Below are positions 51,766 to 61,012 of a stretch of 64,000 bases of DNA, in pieces. Position 1 is the first letter of the stretch. Each line of letters begins with the position of its first letter. The notes beneath the pieces are model-generated. The model was given only the letters and a program-made list of their open reading frames with translations. It was not told where the DNA came from and searched no databases. The position numbers and the translations under genes were made by a program. This DNA is from Streptomyces qinzhouensis (GTDB taxonomy: Bacteria; Actinomycetota; Actinomycetes; Streptomycetales; Streptomycetaceae): NCBI RefSeq assembly GCF_007856155.1, contig NZ_CP042266.1, positions 7,874,001 to 7,938,000 on the forward strand. Reading direction: 5' to 3'.

Positions 51766-52602
51766 CCCGGCGGGGCCGGATCGGACGGGCGGGATCCGGG
51801 CCGGGCTCCGGAGCGGCGCCGACTCCGCTCCGGGGCCCGGCCCGGGGACGGCGGCCACCCGGAGGTGGTGGGCGGCCGCCGACTCGCACCATCCCCTGGC
51901 GCTGTCCGCCCGGAGCGACCGCGCCCGCCACGGCCTTGTTACCTTCCCCGGCGGGCCGGACTGCCGGACGAGCGGCCAGTGAACCCGGCGTGACGTTGCG
52001 ACGACGTTGCGGGCCGGCCGCCCGGCCCGGTCCCGTACGGGGCCGCACGGTGTCGGCGCCGCCGGAATCAAGCCGTTCCGCGCTGCGGCAGACCCGCCCG
52101 CCGCACTCAGGACACTCCGGGGCCCGGCCGTACGCCCCCGTCTCGGCACCCTGGGGCCGGACCCGGCCGTACACCCGGACCTGCCCGCCCTGTTCGCGAC
52201 CGGCGACGGCCGCCCGGGCCCGGAACGGCCGCCGCCGTGGTGGTTCCGCCCGGAAACGGCGGGGCCGCCCGGCCCCTGGAGGCGGTCGCGGACCAACGCC
52301 CCCTCATTCAGGAACGGCCGGCGGGCCCGCCGGCCGCGGCGTCCAGCGCGAGCATCCGGATCGACCCGGACGGGACCGCCGCCAGGACGGGAACGCCCCG
52401 TCCAGCGGATGGCGATCGCCGGTCGTCTCCGGCCCCTCGTACGGAAGGTGACGGACTATCGCCTCGGCCCACCGGACGCGACGTCCGCGGCCCCGGGCCC
52501 GGACGGCCGCGACCCGGCCGCGGACGATGAACCTCACGACGGTTCGACGCCGATACCCAAGGAATGATTACGGCCACGAACGGCCGGATCAGGAAGTGCG
52601 AG
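51766..52602. other. About 840-bp stretch without a supported gene
   Basis: Open frames on both strands are Arg/Pro/Gly-rich with no domain and no ribosome-binding sites. I see nothing definite here apart from general GC-rich inverted repeats. Confidence 0.55.
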
Positions 52603-52640
52603 TTGCACGTGCCGCCCGGATAGCGGTTATGATCACGGCA
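52603..52640 (+). promoter_or_regulatory. Promoter, leaderless transcript
   Basis: TTGCAC (52603-52608) and TATGAT (52628-52633) are 19 bp apart, and the ATG at 52640 is 7 bp after the -10 box, where transcription should begin. Confidence 0.6.
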
Positions 52641-53116
52641 TGATTACGGAGCGGCCCGCCATTGGTATGCCGCGGCCCTCGGAATTACGGGGACCGCGAC
52701 ATCTGGTGTGGCTCGCACTGCTTCTCCTCGGGCTGGTGTTCACTCATGGAGCGAACCGCGAAGGCCCCCTCCCGCATTTCACCGCGGCCACCGCCGCGGC
52801 CGGAATCCCCGGCCACGCCCCGCCCGCGGCGGCGGAACCCGCTCCGGCCACGGCGACCATGACCTCCCGCCAGGCGGCGACGCCCTTCGGTACGCACGCC
52901 GGACTCTTCGGGCACTCCGACGGTTCGGCCCACCCCGCCGAGCGGTGCATGCCCGGCCAGCCGCAGCTCAACAGCGGTACGCCCGGCCCCGGTTCGGGAC
53001 CGCCCGCGCCCGGCGCCGTCATCGACCGGGCCACTCGCCCCATCGCCGCCGACGCCGTCGGCCCCCACGCGCCCGCGCCCCACTGCGCCCCCGTGACCGG
53101 CATCCTGCGGATCTAG
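52640..53116 (+). CDS. Small membrane protein, DUF6153-like
   Basis: 158 residues with one hydrophobic N-terminal segment (HLVWLALLLLGLVFTHG). The rest is Ala/Pro/Gly-rich with scattered His and two Cys (ERCMPGQPQL, PHCAPVTG). This layout resembles the DUF6153 group of actinobacterial proteins, a family without known function. No ribosome-binding site precedes ATG 52640; the promoter position suggests a leaderless mRNA. Family assignment is tentative. Confidence 0.65.
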   Translation: MITERPAIGMPRPSELRGPRHLVWLALLLLGLVFTHGANREGPLPHFTAATAAAGIPGHAPPAAAEPAPATATMTSRQAATPFGTHAGLFGHSDGSAHPAERCMPGQPQLNSGTPGPGSGPPAPGAVIDRATRPIAADAVGPHAPAPHCAPVTGILRI

Positions 53117-53523
53117 GCCGCAGCCCCGGTCCAAGCCCCCGCCCCTCCGCCTTTCGCGCAGTCGGCGGCATTCCGTAACGCGCCCGCATTTCCCCCTTTC
53201 GGCCACGGTGGATCGGTCCTGCCCGAAATCACCGGCGAACAGAGTGAATTGCGCCGCTACGGCATCAACCGGCCGTCTGCCGACCTGGCTGAACCTTCGG
53301 GCGCATCCCCCTTTCTCTTCTTTGCGCTGCCGGGAAAGCCGTTCATCGCGGCTCCGATATCGCGCAGTCCGTCCTTTCCGCGCGCCCCGCGCCCCGGCCC
53401 CGCCCGCCGCTCCCGCATGCCCGAAACCGGTCTCCGGAACACCGGCACCCGCTCGCGGCCGCGGTTCACCGGGGCCCGCAGCGCCCGTAACCCCTGTGGT
53501 TCGACGAACGAGAGCACACAACG
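53117..53523. other. About 400-bp region before the cysteine-synthase-like gene
   Basis: No gene is clear. A plus-strand frame ending at 53527 overlaps the next start by ATGA, but it has no ribosome-binding site and no domain. The following gene has only a weak GAGAG site. Confidence 0.45.
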
Positions 53524-54651
53524 ATGACCACCTCCCCGCCCTTCGGCACCATCCGCCCCACCCACACCGGCACCCACTCCGGCCCCGCCGCCCGCACCGC
53601 ACTCTCCGGGCTGGTCGGCAACACCCCCCTGCTCCGGGTCACGGAACCCTTCACCTCCGGCGACCGCGGCTTCTGGGCCAAGCTGGAGGGCTTCAACCCC
53701 GGCGGCATCAAGGACCGGCCCGGGCTCTACATGGTCGAACGCGCCCGAGCCCGGGGCGAGCTGCGTCCCGGCGACCGGATCATCGAATCCACCAGCGGCA
53801 CCCTCGGCCTCGGGCTCGCCCTCGCCGGTCTCGTCTACGGCCATCCCGTCACCCTGGTCACCGACCCCGGTCTGGAACCGTCCATGAACCGGCTGCTGAC
53901 CGCCTACGGAGCCGAGGTCGACACGGTCTCCGAACCGCACCCCACCGGCGGCTGGCAGCAGGCCCGCCGCGACCGGGTCGACCAGCTGACCGGGCTCCAC
54001 CCCGGCTCCTGGTGCCCCGACCAGTACAACAACCCGGACAACACCACCGCCTACACCCCCCTCGCCCTGGAGATCGCCGCCGAACTCGGCCAGGTCGACA
54101 TCCTGGTCTGCAGCGTCGGCACCGGCGGCCACTCGGCCGGGATCTCCCGGGTGCTGCGCCAGTTGTACCCGGGGCTGCGGCTGGTCGGCGTGGACACCGT
54201 CGGCTCCACCATCTTCGGCCAGCGGGCCGAACCCCGGCTGATGCGCGGTCTGGGCTCCAGCATCTACCCCCGCAACGTCGCCTACGACCACTTCTCCGAG
54301 GTCCACTGGGTCAATCCGGCCGAAGCGGTATGGGCCTGCCGCACCCTGGCCGCCTCCCACTACGCCACCGGCGGCTGGAGCGTCGGCGCGGTCGCCCTGG
54401 TCGCCGGGTGGCTGGCCCGTACCCAGTCACCCCACACCCGGATCGCCGCCGTCTTCCCCGACGGCCCCCAGCGCTATCTCAGCACCGTGTACGACGACGA
54501 CTACTGTGCCGCCCACGGGCTGCTCACCGGGCCGCCCGCCGCGGCGCCCGAGGTCGTGGCGCGGCCGGACGAGCGGCCGGTCACCCGCTGGACGCGCTGC
54601 GGCACGGTCGTCGACCCGCTCGCCCTCACCGGCGGGAGCGCGGACCGGTGA
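53524..54651 (+). CDS. PLP-dependent cysteine synthase-like enzyme
   Basis: 375 residues of the fold-type II PLP family. The PLP lysine is Lys63 in GGIKDRPG, the substrate-carboxylate loop is STSGTLG (89-95) instead of TSGNTG, and the phosphate loop is GTGGHSAG (about 199-206). The altered loop and a long C-terminal extension set it apart from housekeeping O-acetylserine sulfhydrylase; Cds1-type desulfhydrases and siderophore/antibiotic enzymes such as SbnA have similar variations. It overlaps the MFS gene by GTGA, so product making plus export is a plausible reading. Confidence 0.86.
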   Translation: MTTSPPFGTIRPTHTGTHSGPAARTALSGLVGNTPLLRVTEPFTSGDRGFWAKLEGFNPGGIKDRPGLYMVERARARGELRPGDRIIESTSGTLGLGLALAGLVYGHPVTLVTDPGLEPSMNRLLTAYGAEVDTVSEPHPTGGWQQARRDRVDQLTGLHPGSWCPDQYNNPDNTTAYTPLALEIAAELGQVDILVCSVGTGGHSAGISRVLRQLYPGLRLVGVDTVGSTIFGQRAEPRLMRGLGSSIYPRNVAYDHFSEVHWVNPAEAVWACRTLAASHYATGGWSVGAVALVAGWLARTQSPHTRIAAVFPDGPQRYLSTVYDDDYCAAHGLLTGPPAAAPEVVARPDERPVTRWTRCGTVVDPLALTGGSADR

Positions 54652-55925
54652 CGGGCACCCTCGCAGCCTTCCGCGGCCATGAACGCAGCGTGCAACTGCT
54701 GATGGTCAACCAGTTCACCATCAACCTCGGCTTCTACATGCTGATGCCCTATCTGGCCGTCCATCTCTCCGGCTCCCTCGGGCTGGCGGGCTGGGTCGTC
54801 GGACTCGTCCTCGGCGTGCGGAACTTCAGCCAGCAGGGCATGTTCCTCGTCGGCGGCGCCCTCGCGGACCGCTACGGCTACAAACCGCTCATCGTCGCCG
54901 GCTGTCTGCTGCGGACCGTGGGCTTCGCCGCCCTCGGGTTCGTCGAATCGCTGCCCGCGCTGCTCGCGGCCGCCGCGGCGACCGGACTGGCCGGAGCCCT
55001 CTTCAACCCCGCGGTACGGGCCTTTCTGGCCGCGGACGCGGGGGAGCGCAGGGTGGAGGCCTTCGCCCTCTTCAACGTCTTCTACCAGGCGGGCATCCTG
55101 CTCGGCCCGCTGGTCGGGATGGTCCTGACGGGTGTCGACTTCCAGCTGACCTGCCTGGTGGCGGCCGGGGTGTTCGCCGTACTGAGCGCGGTCCAGATCC
55201 GCGCCCTGCCCGCCCGGCGCGGGGCCGCGACCGGCTCCGGGAAAGACCCGGGCGGCGGTTGGCGCACCGTCCTCACCAACCGCCGCTTCCTGCTCTTCTC
55301 GGCCGCCATGACCGGTTCCTATGTGCTGACCTTCCAGGTCTATCTGGCCCTGCCGCTGGAACTACGGCGGACTGGCGGGGACGGTGATTTCGGTACGGCG
55401 GCGGTGGCCGTCCTCTTCGCCGTCTCCGGGCTCTCCACGGTCCTGCTCCAGCGCCGGGTGACCGACTGGTGCCGATCGCGTACGGAGCCGGGCCGGGCGC
55501 TCGTCCTGGGCCTGCTCGTCATGGGCGCGGCCTTTCTGCCCCTGGCGGCGGCCACGGCGCTGCCCCTGCCGGACGGCGGCCCGGGACGAGCCGCGCTCGC
55601 CGTCGTCCCGCCCGTGCTGGCCGCGCTGTTGCTGGCGCTGGGCACGATGATCGCGTACCCCTTCGAAATGGACACCGTCGTCCGGCTCGGCGGGGAACGG
55701 CTCGTCGCCACCCACTACGGGCTCTACAACACCGTCTGCGGTATCGGGATCACCCTCGGGAACCTGCTGACCGGCGCGGCCCTGGACGCGGCGCGCGACG
55801 CGGGACTCCCGGCGCTGCCGTGGACATTGCTGACCTCGCTCGGTCTGCTCTGCGCCCTGGCCCTGCACACCCTGCACCGTACGGGCCGGCTCGCCGCGCC
55901 CGTTCCGGCGACCGCCCCGGGCTGA
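54648..55925 (+). CDS. MFS transporter, probable exporter
   Basis: 425 residues, about 12 membrane segments. MFS motif A is [16 protein letters not shown] (about 65-80), and [30 protein letters not shown] lies in the central part. It belongs to the drug/small-metabolite efflux type. GTG 54648 overlaps the stop of the cysteine-synthase-like gene. Together they may make and export a small amino-acid-derived compound. Confidence 0.88.
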   Translation: MTGTLAAFRGHERSVQLLMVNQFTINLGFYMLMPYLAVHLSGSLGLAGWVVGLVLGVRNFSQQGMFLVGGALADRYGYKPLIVAGCLLRTVGFAALGFVESLPALLAAAAATGLAGALFNPAVRAFLAADAGERRVEAFALFNVFYQAGILLGPLVGMVLTGVDFQLTCLVAAGVFAVLSAVQIRALPARRGAATGSGKDPGGGWRTVLTNRRFLLFSAAMTGSYVLTFQVYLALPLELRRTGGDGDFGTAAVAVLFAVSGLSTVLLQRRVTDWCRSRTEPGRALVLGLLVMGAAFLPLAAATALPLPDGGPGRAALAVVPPVLAALLLALGTMIAYPFEMDTVVRLGGERLVATHYGLYNTVCGIGITLGNLLTGAALDAARDAGLPALPWTLLTSLGLLCALALHTLHRTGRLAAPVPATAPG

Positions 55926-55966
55926 CGCCGCGACGGGGGAGCGGTGCGGTCCCGCGCCGGCCGGGC

Positions 55967-56476
55967 TCAGACGCCGAACGCGGCCGGATAGCGGATGGTC
56001 CCGGCCGGTGCCGGACGGGCGGGGTCGAACGTCAGGGCCATCATCGCCTCGTCCGGCACCTCGAACGGGGCGCTGATGCCCAGCGTCGACGCCGGGACGA
56101 AGCCGAACCGCGGATAGTACTCGGGGTGTCCGAGGACCACGACGGTCTGTTCGCCGAGGGCACGGGCGGCAGCCAGCGCGGCGCGGACGGCGGCCGAACC
56201 CGCGCCCCGCCCCTGGTCCGCGGGGCGGACCGCGCAGGGCGCGAGAGCGAGCGCCGGCTCCGTCCCGATCCGGCAGCGCGTCAGCAGGGCATGACCGGCG
56301 ATCCGGCCGTCCGCCGCCACGGACAGCAGCGAGAGACCGTCGATCCACGCCTCCGGATCGGCCCGGAGGGCCTCCACCAGATCGGCCTCGGCCGCCGTGG
56401 GGAACGCGGCGAGGTTGATCTCACGGACCGCCATGACGTCATCGGCGGTCTCCGGGCGAGTGGTCCATACGGTCAT
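55967..56476 (-). CDS. GNAT family N-acetyltransferase
   Basis: 169 residues. The acetyl-CoA loop is PADQGRGAGSAAVRAAL (Q-x-x-G-x-G-like, near 90-106). VVVLGHPEYYPRFGFVPAST is the YhbS-type motif near the C-terminus. Substrate unknown. ATG 56476 follows GGAATG by eight bases; ATG 56485 is possible. Three near-identical short repeats lie just upstream. Confidence 0.85.
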   Translation of the reverse strand: MTVWTTRPETADDVMAVREINLAAFPTAAEADLVEALRADPEAWIDGLSLLSVAADGRIAGHALLTRCRIGTEPALALAPCAVRPADQGRGAGSAAVRAALAAARALGEQTVVVLGHPEYYPRFGFVPASTLGISAPFEVPDEAMMALTFDPARPAPAGTIRYPAAFGV

Positions 56477-56490
56477 ACAGGTCATTCCAT

Positions 56491-56551
56491 TCTCTGAGTT
56501 TCTGCCGGTCTCTGAGTTTCTGCCGGGCGGATCTCTGAGTTCCTGACGGGC
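56491..56551. repeat. Three copies of an 18-bp repeat before the GNAT gene
   Basis: TCTCTGAGTTTCTGCCGG starts at 56491 and 56509, and a variant TCTCTGAGTTCCTGACGG at 56532. On the minus strand they lie directly upstream of the GNAT start, where its promoter or leader should be. Confidence 0.85.
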
Positions 56552-56683
56552 AGATAGTGACGCACTGGGGCGAAGCGCCGACACCGTAACACGCCCCGGT
56601 ATCACTGCTCCCGGGCCGGACCCGGTCTCCCCCAACATCGGGGATGATCATGTCCGCCCCGGAAGCAGCAGCGAGGAGTACCT

Positions 56684-57301
56684 GTGCACACCGTCACCAC
56701 CCCGTTCGCGCTGGAGCGGTACAAGCGCAAGGACGTCCGGTTCGAGCCGGACGAGGTGGGCTGGCGCGGGACGTCCGCGGAGTTCGGCGAGATCACCGTC
56801 ACCTGCCGGGGCGGGAACGGGGACGACGAGTACCGGATGGCCGCCCGGGTACGCGGCGGTTCGATACCCGCGGCCGGATTCGAGGTGACCGGCTTCCATG
56901 TGGCGCACCTCTTCGCGCCGACCCTGAACCGGGCCGTCCTCCGGGTCGGTGACCGCTCGGTGGCCATGCGCCGCAACCGGCTGGGGATCACTCACCGGGG
57001 GCGCGCCCTGCGGATGACCCACGCCGGTGACGAGTACCGGCTGCGGGCGGTCAACCGGAAGCGCTACGTCCTGTCGCGGCGCGGCGATACCGAGGATCCG
57101 GGCGTCACCATCGCGGTCAAGCTGTCCGGCTTCCCTGGCGGCCGTCGCTACCAGGTCACCGTCCAGGGCCGGGCCGAGGGTGCCGATATCGCCCTCGCCA
57201 CCCTCTTCACGGCCGTCGACCGGGCCAACCTCACCCGGCGCGGCGCCTTCCGGGCGGTCTTCAAGCGGGCCTTCGGCCATGTGCTGCACATCAACAGCTG
57301 A
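56684..57301 (+). CDS. Protein of unknown function
   Basis: 205 residues, no signal peptide or membrane segment. Rich in Arg, Gly and short strands: RYKRKDVRFEPDEVGWRG, FGEITVTCRGGNGDDEYRM, ITHRGRALRMTHAGDEYRLRAV, GVTIAVKLSGFPGGRRYQVTV. It looks like a soluble beta-rich domain (tubby-like or LURP1-type fold is possible). GAGGAG lies six bases before GTG 56684. I cannot name a function. Confidence 0.75.
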   Translation: MHTVTTPFALERYKRKDVRFEPDEVGWRGTSAEFGEITVTCRGGNGDDEYRMAARVRGGSIPAAGFEVTGFHVAHLFAPTLNRAVLRVGDRSVAMRRNRLGITHRGRALRMTHAGDEYRLRAVNRKRYVLSRRGDTEDPGVTIAVKLSGFPGGRRYQVTVQGRAEGADIALATLFTAVDRANLTRRGAFRAVFKRAFGHVLHINS

Positions 57302-57352
57302 TCACCGCCGGGACGTGGCGCGGGCGCATCGGAGTCGAGCCCGCGAAACGGG

Positions 57353-57376
57353 CATAACGCACCATAGGGTTATGGT
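57353..57376 (+). promoter_or_regulatory. Overlapping palindromes immediately before an MFS gene
   Basis: CATAAC (57353-57358) pairs with GTTATG (57369-57374), and ACCATA (57361-57366) pairs with TATGGT (57371-57376), which abuts ATG 57377. A TAGGGT at 57365-57370 could serve as -10, implying a leaderless transcript. This is the layout of an operator covering a promoter. Confidence 0.6.
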
Positions 57377-58591
57377 ATGAGCCACCGCACCCCCGGGTCC
57401 CGGCGCGCCCCGCGGCACCGCCCCGGCTATCTCGCCGCCGCCGCGGTCTTCGCCGTCGGCATGGCCGGGACGACGCTGCCCACACCGCTCTACGGTCTCT
57501 ACCGCGAGGAGATCGGCTTCTCCGAGCTGACGGTGACGCTCGTCTTCGCCACCTACGCGATCGGTGTGATCCTCACACTCCTGCTGGCGGGCAACCACTC
57601 CGACCGGGTGGGCCGGCGACCGGTCCTGCTCTGCGCACTGCTGTGCGGCGCCGCCAGCGCGGTCTGTTTCCTCCTGGAGAACGGGCTGCCGCTGCTCTAC
57701 GCGGGCCGGGTGTTCTCCGGGCTCTCGGCCGGACTGCTGAGCGGGGCCGCCACCGTCACCGTCCTGGAGCTGGCCGCGCCCGAGGAGCGCTCCAGGGCCG
57801 GATTCGCGGCGACCGCGGCCAATATGGGCGGCCTCGGCTGCGGACCCCTGATCGCCGGATTCCTCGCCGAGTACGCGCCCGCGCCGCTCACCCTGCCCTT
57901 CCTGGTCCACCTTGTCCTGCTGGGCCTGGCCTGCGCGGTGGTGGTGGCCCTGCCCGAGACCGTGGCGAACCCGCGGCTGCGGTCCCGGCTCCGGCCGCAG
58001 GGGTTGTACGTCCCCGCCGGGGTACGGGCCGTCTTCGTGCCCGCCGCGGTCGCCGCCTTCGCTGGCTTCGCCCTCCTCGGGCTGTTCACCGCCGTCGCGC
58101 CGAGCTTCCTCGCCGAGACCCTGGGGGAACACAATCTGGCGATCACCGGAACCGTGGTGTTCGGCGTCTTCCTGGCGTCCACCGCCGGACAGGCCGTCAC
58201 CGGCCGGTTCCCGGCGGGCACCGCACTGCCGCTGGGCTGCGCCGTGCTGGTGGCCGGACTGCTGCTCGTCGGCGCCTCCCTGGCGGCGCGCTCCCTCGGT
58301 CTGCTCGTCGCCGGAGGGCTCTGCGGAGGCTTCGGACAGGGCCTGGCGTTCCGTTCGGGGCTCACCGCGGTCAGCGCCGCGGCACCCGCGGCCCACCGGG
58401 CGGCGACCGTCTCCTCCTTCTTCGTGGTCGCCTATACCGGCATCTCACTGCCCGTCATCGGGGTCGGCGCGCTGGCGGTGGCGCTGGGGGTGCGGGACGC
58501 GGGCCTGATCTTCGCGGGCTGCGCGACGGCGTTGGCCCTCGGCACCGGAGTCTGGCTGTACCGCAGACGGGCCGATGTCGCGGCGACCTGA
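57377..58591 (+). CDS. MFS transporter
   Basis: 404 residues, about 12 membrane segments. Motif A-like HSDRVGRRPVLLCALL (about 75-90) follows helix 2, and RVFSGLSAGLLSGAATVTVLELA is helix 4. It resembles drug/proton antiporters of the DHA1 type. It stands alone behind the palindromes at 57353-57376; no regulator gene is adjacent, so the controlling factor is elsewhere or is the acyltransferase-downstream LuxR protein. Confidence 0.88.
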   Translation: MSHRTPGSRRAPRHRPGYLAAAAVFAVGMAGTTLPTPLYGLYREEIGFSELTVTLVFATYAIGVILTLLLAGNHSDRVGRRPVLLCALLCGAASAVCFLLENGLPLLYAGRVFSGLSAGLLSGAATVTVLELAAPEERSRAGFAATAANMGGLGCGPLIAGFLAEYAPAPLTLPFLVHLVLLGLACAVVVALPETVANPRLRSRLRPQGLYVPAGVRAVFVPAAVAAFAGFALLGLFTAVAPSFLAETLGEHNLAITGTVVFGVFLASTAGQAVTGRFPAGTALPLGCAVLVAGLLLVGASLAARSLGLLVAGGLCGGFGQGLAFRSGLTAVSAAAPAAHRAATVSSFFVVAYTGISLPVIGVGALAVALGVRDAGLIFAGCATALALGTGVWLYRRRADVAAT

Positions 58592-58783
58592 CGGGCAGCA
58601 GTCCCGACGGGGCCTCCTACGGGCCGTGTTCGCCGACGGACGAGGGACCTGCCCCGCGGGGGGACGCGGAGCGGATACGGGTACGGAGCACCCGCCGGCC
58701 TGAGTATCCGCACTCAGGCCCCGGCCCCGGCCCACCGGCCACCATGGAGGGACACACCGCTCGCCGAGGCCGGAGGCCCCCTC

Positions 58784-59473
58784 ATGCTCAGTCCGCTGTC
58801 AGCTGCTCTGCTGCCCGCCGTGGGCCGGCTCTCGGTGACCGCGGACCCGGCCGCGGCCTTCGCCCCCGGCAGTATCGTCGTGGCCAACCACACCTCCCTC
58901 GCCGATCCCGCCGTGGTGTTCGCCGCGCTGCGCCGCCACGGCGCCGAGCCCGTGGTGCTGGCCGCCGCCGGACTGTGGCGGATACCCGTCCTGGGCGGTG
59001 TTCTCGGCCGCGGCGGGCATATCCCCGTCCACCGGCACGACCGGCGTGCCGCCCGGGCGCTCGACGACGCCGCCGCCGCGCTGGAGCGCGGCCGGCTGGT
59101 CCTCGTCTATCCCGAGGGCGGTATCGCGGCCCGGCCCGGCGCCGAGGAGGAAGCACCGGGCGCCTTCCGTACCGGCCCGGCCCGGCTCGCCGCGCTGACC
59201 GGAGCGGCCGTCGTCCCCGTGGGCCAGGCGGGCGCCCGCCGTATCGCCTCCGGATCCATGGCCCGACAGCTCGCGGGAGTGGCCACCGCCCCGCTGCGCC
59301 GCCCCCGGCTGCATGTCCACATCGGGGCACCGTTCGTACCGGACCGGGACCCCGTCCGGGGCACGGCGCAGACCCGCGAGGCCGTCACCGCGGCCTGGCG
59401 AACGGCCGCCGCCCGCCTCGGCGAACCGGCCGCGTTCCCGGCGGACGCCCGTACCCCCGCCGCGGCACGGTAA
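58784..59473 (+). CDS. 1-acylglycerol-3-phosphate O-acyltransferase-like protein
   Basis: 229 residues with the PlsC fold. Catalytic NHTSLAD (Asn35-His36 to Asp41, H-x4-D), RGGHIPVHRHD (block II-like arginine region), LVYPEGG (block III) and AAVVPVGQAG (block IV). It transfers an acyl chain to a lysophosphatidate or similar acceptor at the membrane. It is short and lacks a long membrane helix. It is followed by 19-bp repeats and a LuxR regulator. Confidence 0.88.
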   Translation: MLSPLSAALLPAVGRLSVTADPAAAFAPGSIVVANHTSLADPAVVFAALRRHGAEPVVLAAAGLWRIPVLGGVLGRGGHIPVHRHDRRAARALDDAAAALERGRLVLVYPEGGIAARPGAEEEAPGAFRTGPARLAALTGAAVVPVGQAGARRIASGSMARQLAGVATAPLRRPRLHVHIGAPFVPDRDPVRGTAQTREAVTAAWRTAAARLGEPAAFPADARTPAAAR

Positions 59474-59533
59474 CGCCGGGCGGTCCCCGACTACCGCTCG
59501 GCCGGGGCCCGGAGGACGGTCCGCGCCGGACGG

Positions 59534-59571
59534 AGCCACGGACCTGAACGGCAGCCACGGACCTGAACGGC
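59534..59571. repeat. Two tandem copies of a 19-bp repeat
   Basis: AGCCACGGACCTGAACGGC occurs at 59534 and 59553, followed by a further partial copy. It lies 75-110 bp before the LuxR-type gene start. Confidence 0.85.
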
Positions 59572-59645
59572 AGCCGCGGAACCGGCCGGACGGCACGCCG
59601 TCAAACGGCTCGGCGTCCGGCGTACATCCGTTCTACGCTGCGGTC

Positions 59646-60845
59646 ATGACGCGCTACGGGGGAGCGGCACAGGTCGGCCGGATCCGGGACGCCGCGGTGC
59701 GCGCGGCCGCCGCGGCGAACGGGGTGGACGACTTCTTCGCCGGGGTGATGCGAGCCGTGCGCCCGGTGCTCAGGTCCGACGTCTGGGCCGGAATCACCGT
59801 CGACCCGGGCACCCTGATGAACACCGGAGGCTACTACCGGCAGGCCGTCCCGGTCCGCTATCTGCCGCGCATGCTGGACATCGAGTACCGCGAAGGCGAT
59901 GTCAACGGGCTGCCGCAACTGGCCCGGGGCCCCGGGCCGGTGGGCGTGCTCGGCGAGGCCGTCGGCGGGGTACGGGACCGCAGCCCGCGCTACCGCGACA
60001 TCATCCGGCCGCTGGGCCTCACGGACGAGGTACGGATCCTGCTGCGCGACCGGTACGGGGTCTGGGGCGCGCTGATCCTCGGCACCGGCCGGGATACCCC
60101 GCCGTACGGCCCGGAGGCGGATGCCGTGGCCCGGGCGATCGCCCGGCCGCTGGGGGAGAACCTGCGCAGACTCCACCTGGCCCGGCGCGCCGGGAGCGAG
60201 AACGGCGGGGACGGCGGAGACCCGGCCGCCGTGCCCGCCGAGGGCACCCCGGCGCCCGCGCTCGTCCTCCTGGACGACGAGTACGCGCCGGTACAGCTCA
60301 GCCCCACCGCCGGACTCTGGCTGGACGAACTCCCCGCCCCCGGAGAGCCGCCCCGCCCGCCCGGGACCGGCCCCGGCGGGGGACCGGGCGGGTGGGCGGG
60401 ACGGACGGAGGGCGGGCTGCCACCCGCCCTGTACGGCGTCGCGGCGGCGGTACGCGCGCCCGGCTCCGCCGGGTCCCTCGCCTCCTGGGCGCACACCCGG
60501 ACCCGCGGGCGGGTCCGGCTGCACGCCTGGCGGCTGGACGGGCCGGGCCCCGGCCGGGTCGCGGTCGCCGTCGAGGCGGCCGGCCCGGGGGAGCACATCG
60601 CGCTCATCACGGCGGCCCACGGGCTCACCCCCCGGGAGGCCGAGATCACCACCCTGGTGCTGCACGGCCACTCCACGGCGGAGATCAGCCGGCTGACCCG
60701 GCTCTCTCCGTACACCGTTCAGGAGCATCTGACCTCGGTCTTCGACAAGACCGGAGTGCGCAGCCGCCGTGATCTGGTGGCCGTCCTCTTCGCCCGGCAC
60801 GTCGAGCCGGGGGTGCTGAAGAGCGTGGCGGACCCCGGCCGCTGA
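59646..60845 (+). CDS. LuxR-family transcriptional regulator with GAF-like N-domain
   Basis: 399 residues. The N-terminal 200 residues look like a GAF sensor (ending RYGVWGALILGTGRDTPPYG). A Pro/Gly-rich linker (about 235-260) precedes the C-terminal LuxR helix-turn-helix: HGLTPREAEITTLVLHGHST, EISRLTRLSPYTVQEHL and VFDKTGVRSRRDLVAVLF. ATG 59646 has no strong ribosome-binding site. Targets unknown; the ricin-lectin gene and response regulator lie downstream. Confidence 0.88.
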   Translation: MTRYGGAAQVGRIRDAAVRAAAAANGVDDFFAGVMRAVRPVLRSDVWAGITVDPGTLMNTGGYYRQAVPVRYLPRMLDIEYREGDVNGLPQLARGPGPVGVLGEAVGGVRDRSPRYRDIIRPLGLTDEVRILLRDRYGVWGALILGTGRDTPPYGPEADAVARAIARPLGENLRRLHLARRAGSENGGDGGDPAAVPAEGTPAPALVLLDDEYAPVQLSPTAGLWLDELPAPGEPPRPPGTGPGGGPGGWAGRTEGGLPPALYGVAAAVRAPGSAGSLASWAHTRTRGRVRLHAWRLDGPGPGRVAVAVEAAGPGEHIALITAAHGLTPREAEITTLVLHGHSTAEISRLTRLSPYTVQEHLTSVFDKTGVRSRRDLVAVLFARHVEPGVLKSVADPGR

Positions 60846-61012
60846 GGTACCGCCCCCGCGGTGACCGGCCGAGGTGAACTGCCCGGGCCGGTCGGGACTC
60901 CGGCCCCGTGTGCCCGGGACACCGGGCGGCGCAGGATGGCCGCTGTCGCCGAACGGCGATCCGTCCGAAACCGCGAGAAAACCGCGAAAAACCGCGAGAA
61001 GAGGAACGTACG

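Noticed and set aside
52007..52567. 186-residue plus-strand frame
   Set aside because: Pro/Arg-rich composition, no ribosome-binding site, no recognisable domain; overlapping minus-strand frames look equally artefactual.
53249..53527. 92-residue frame with an ATGA overlap into the cysteine-synthase-like gene
   Set aside because: The overlap is suggestive, but there is no ribosome-binding site, no conserved motif, and the composition is that of non-coding GC-rich DNA.
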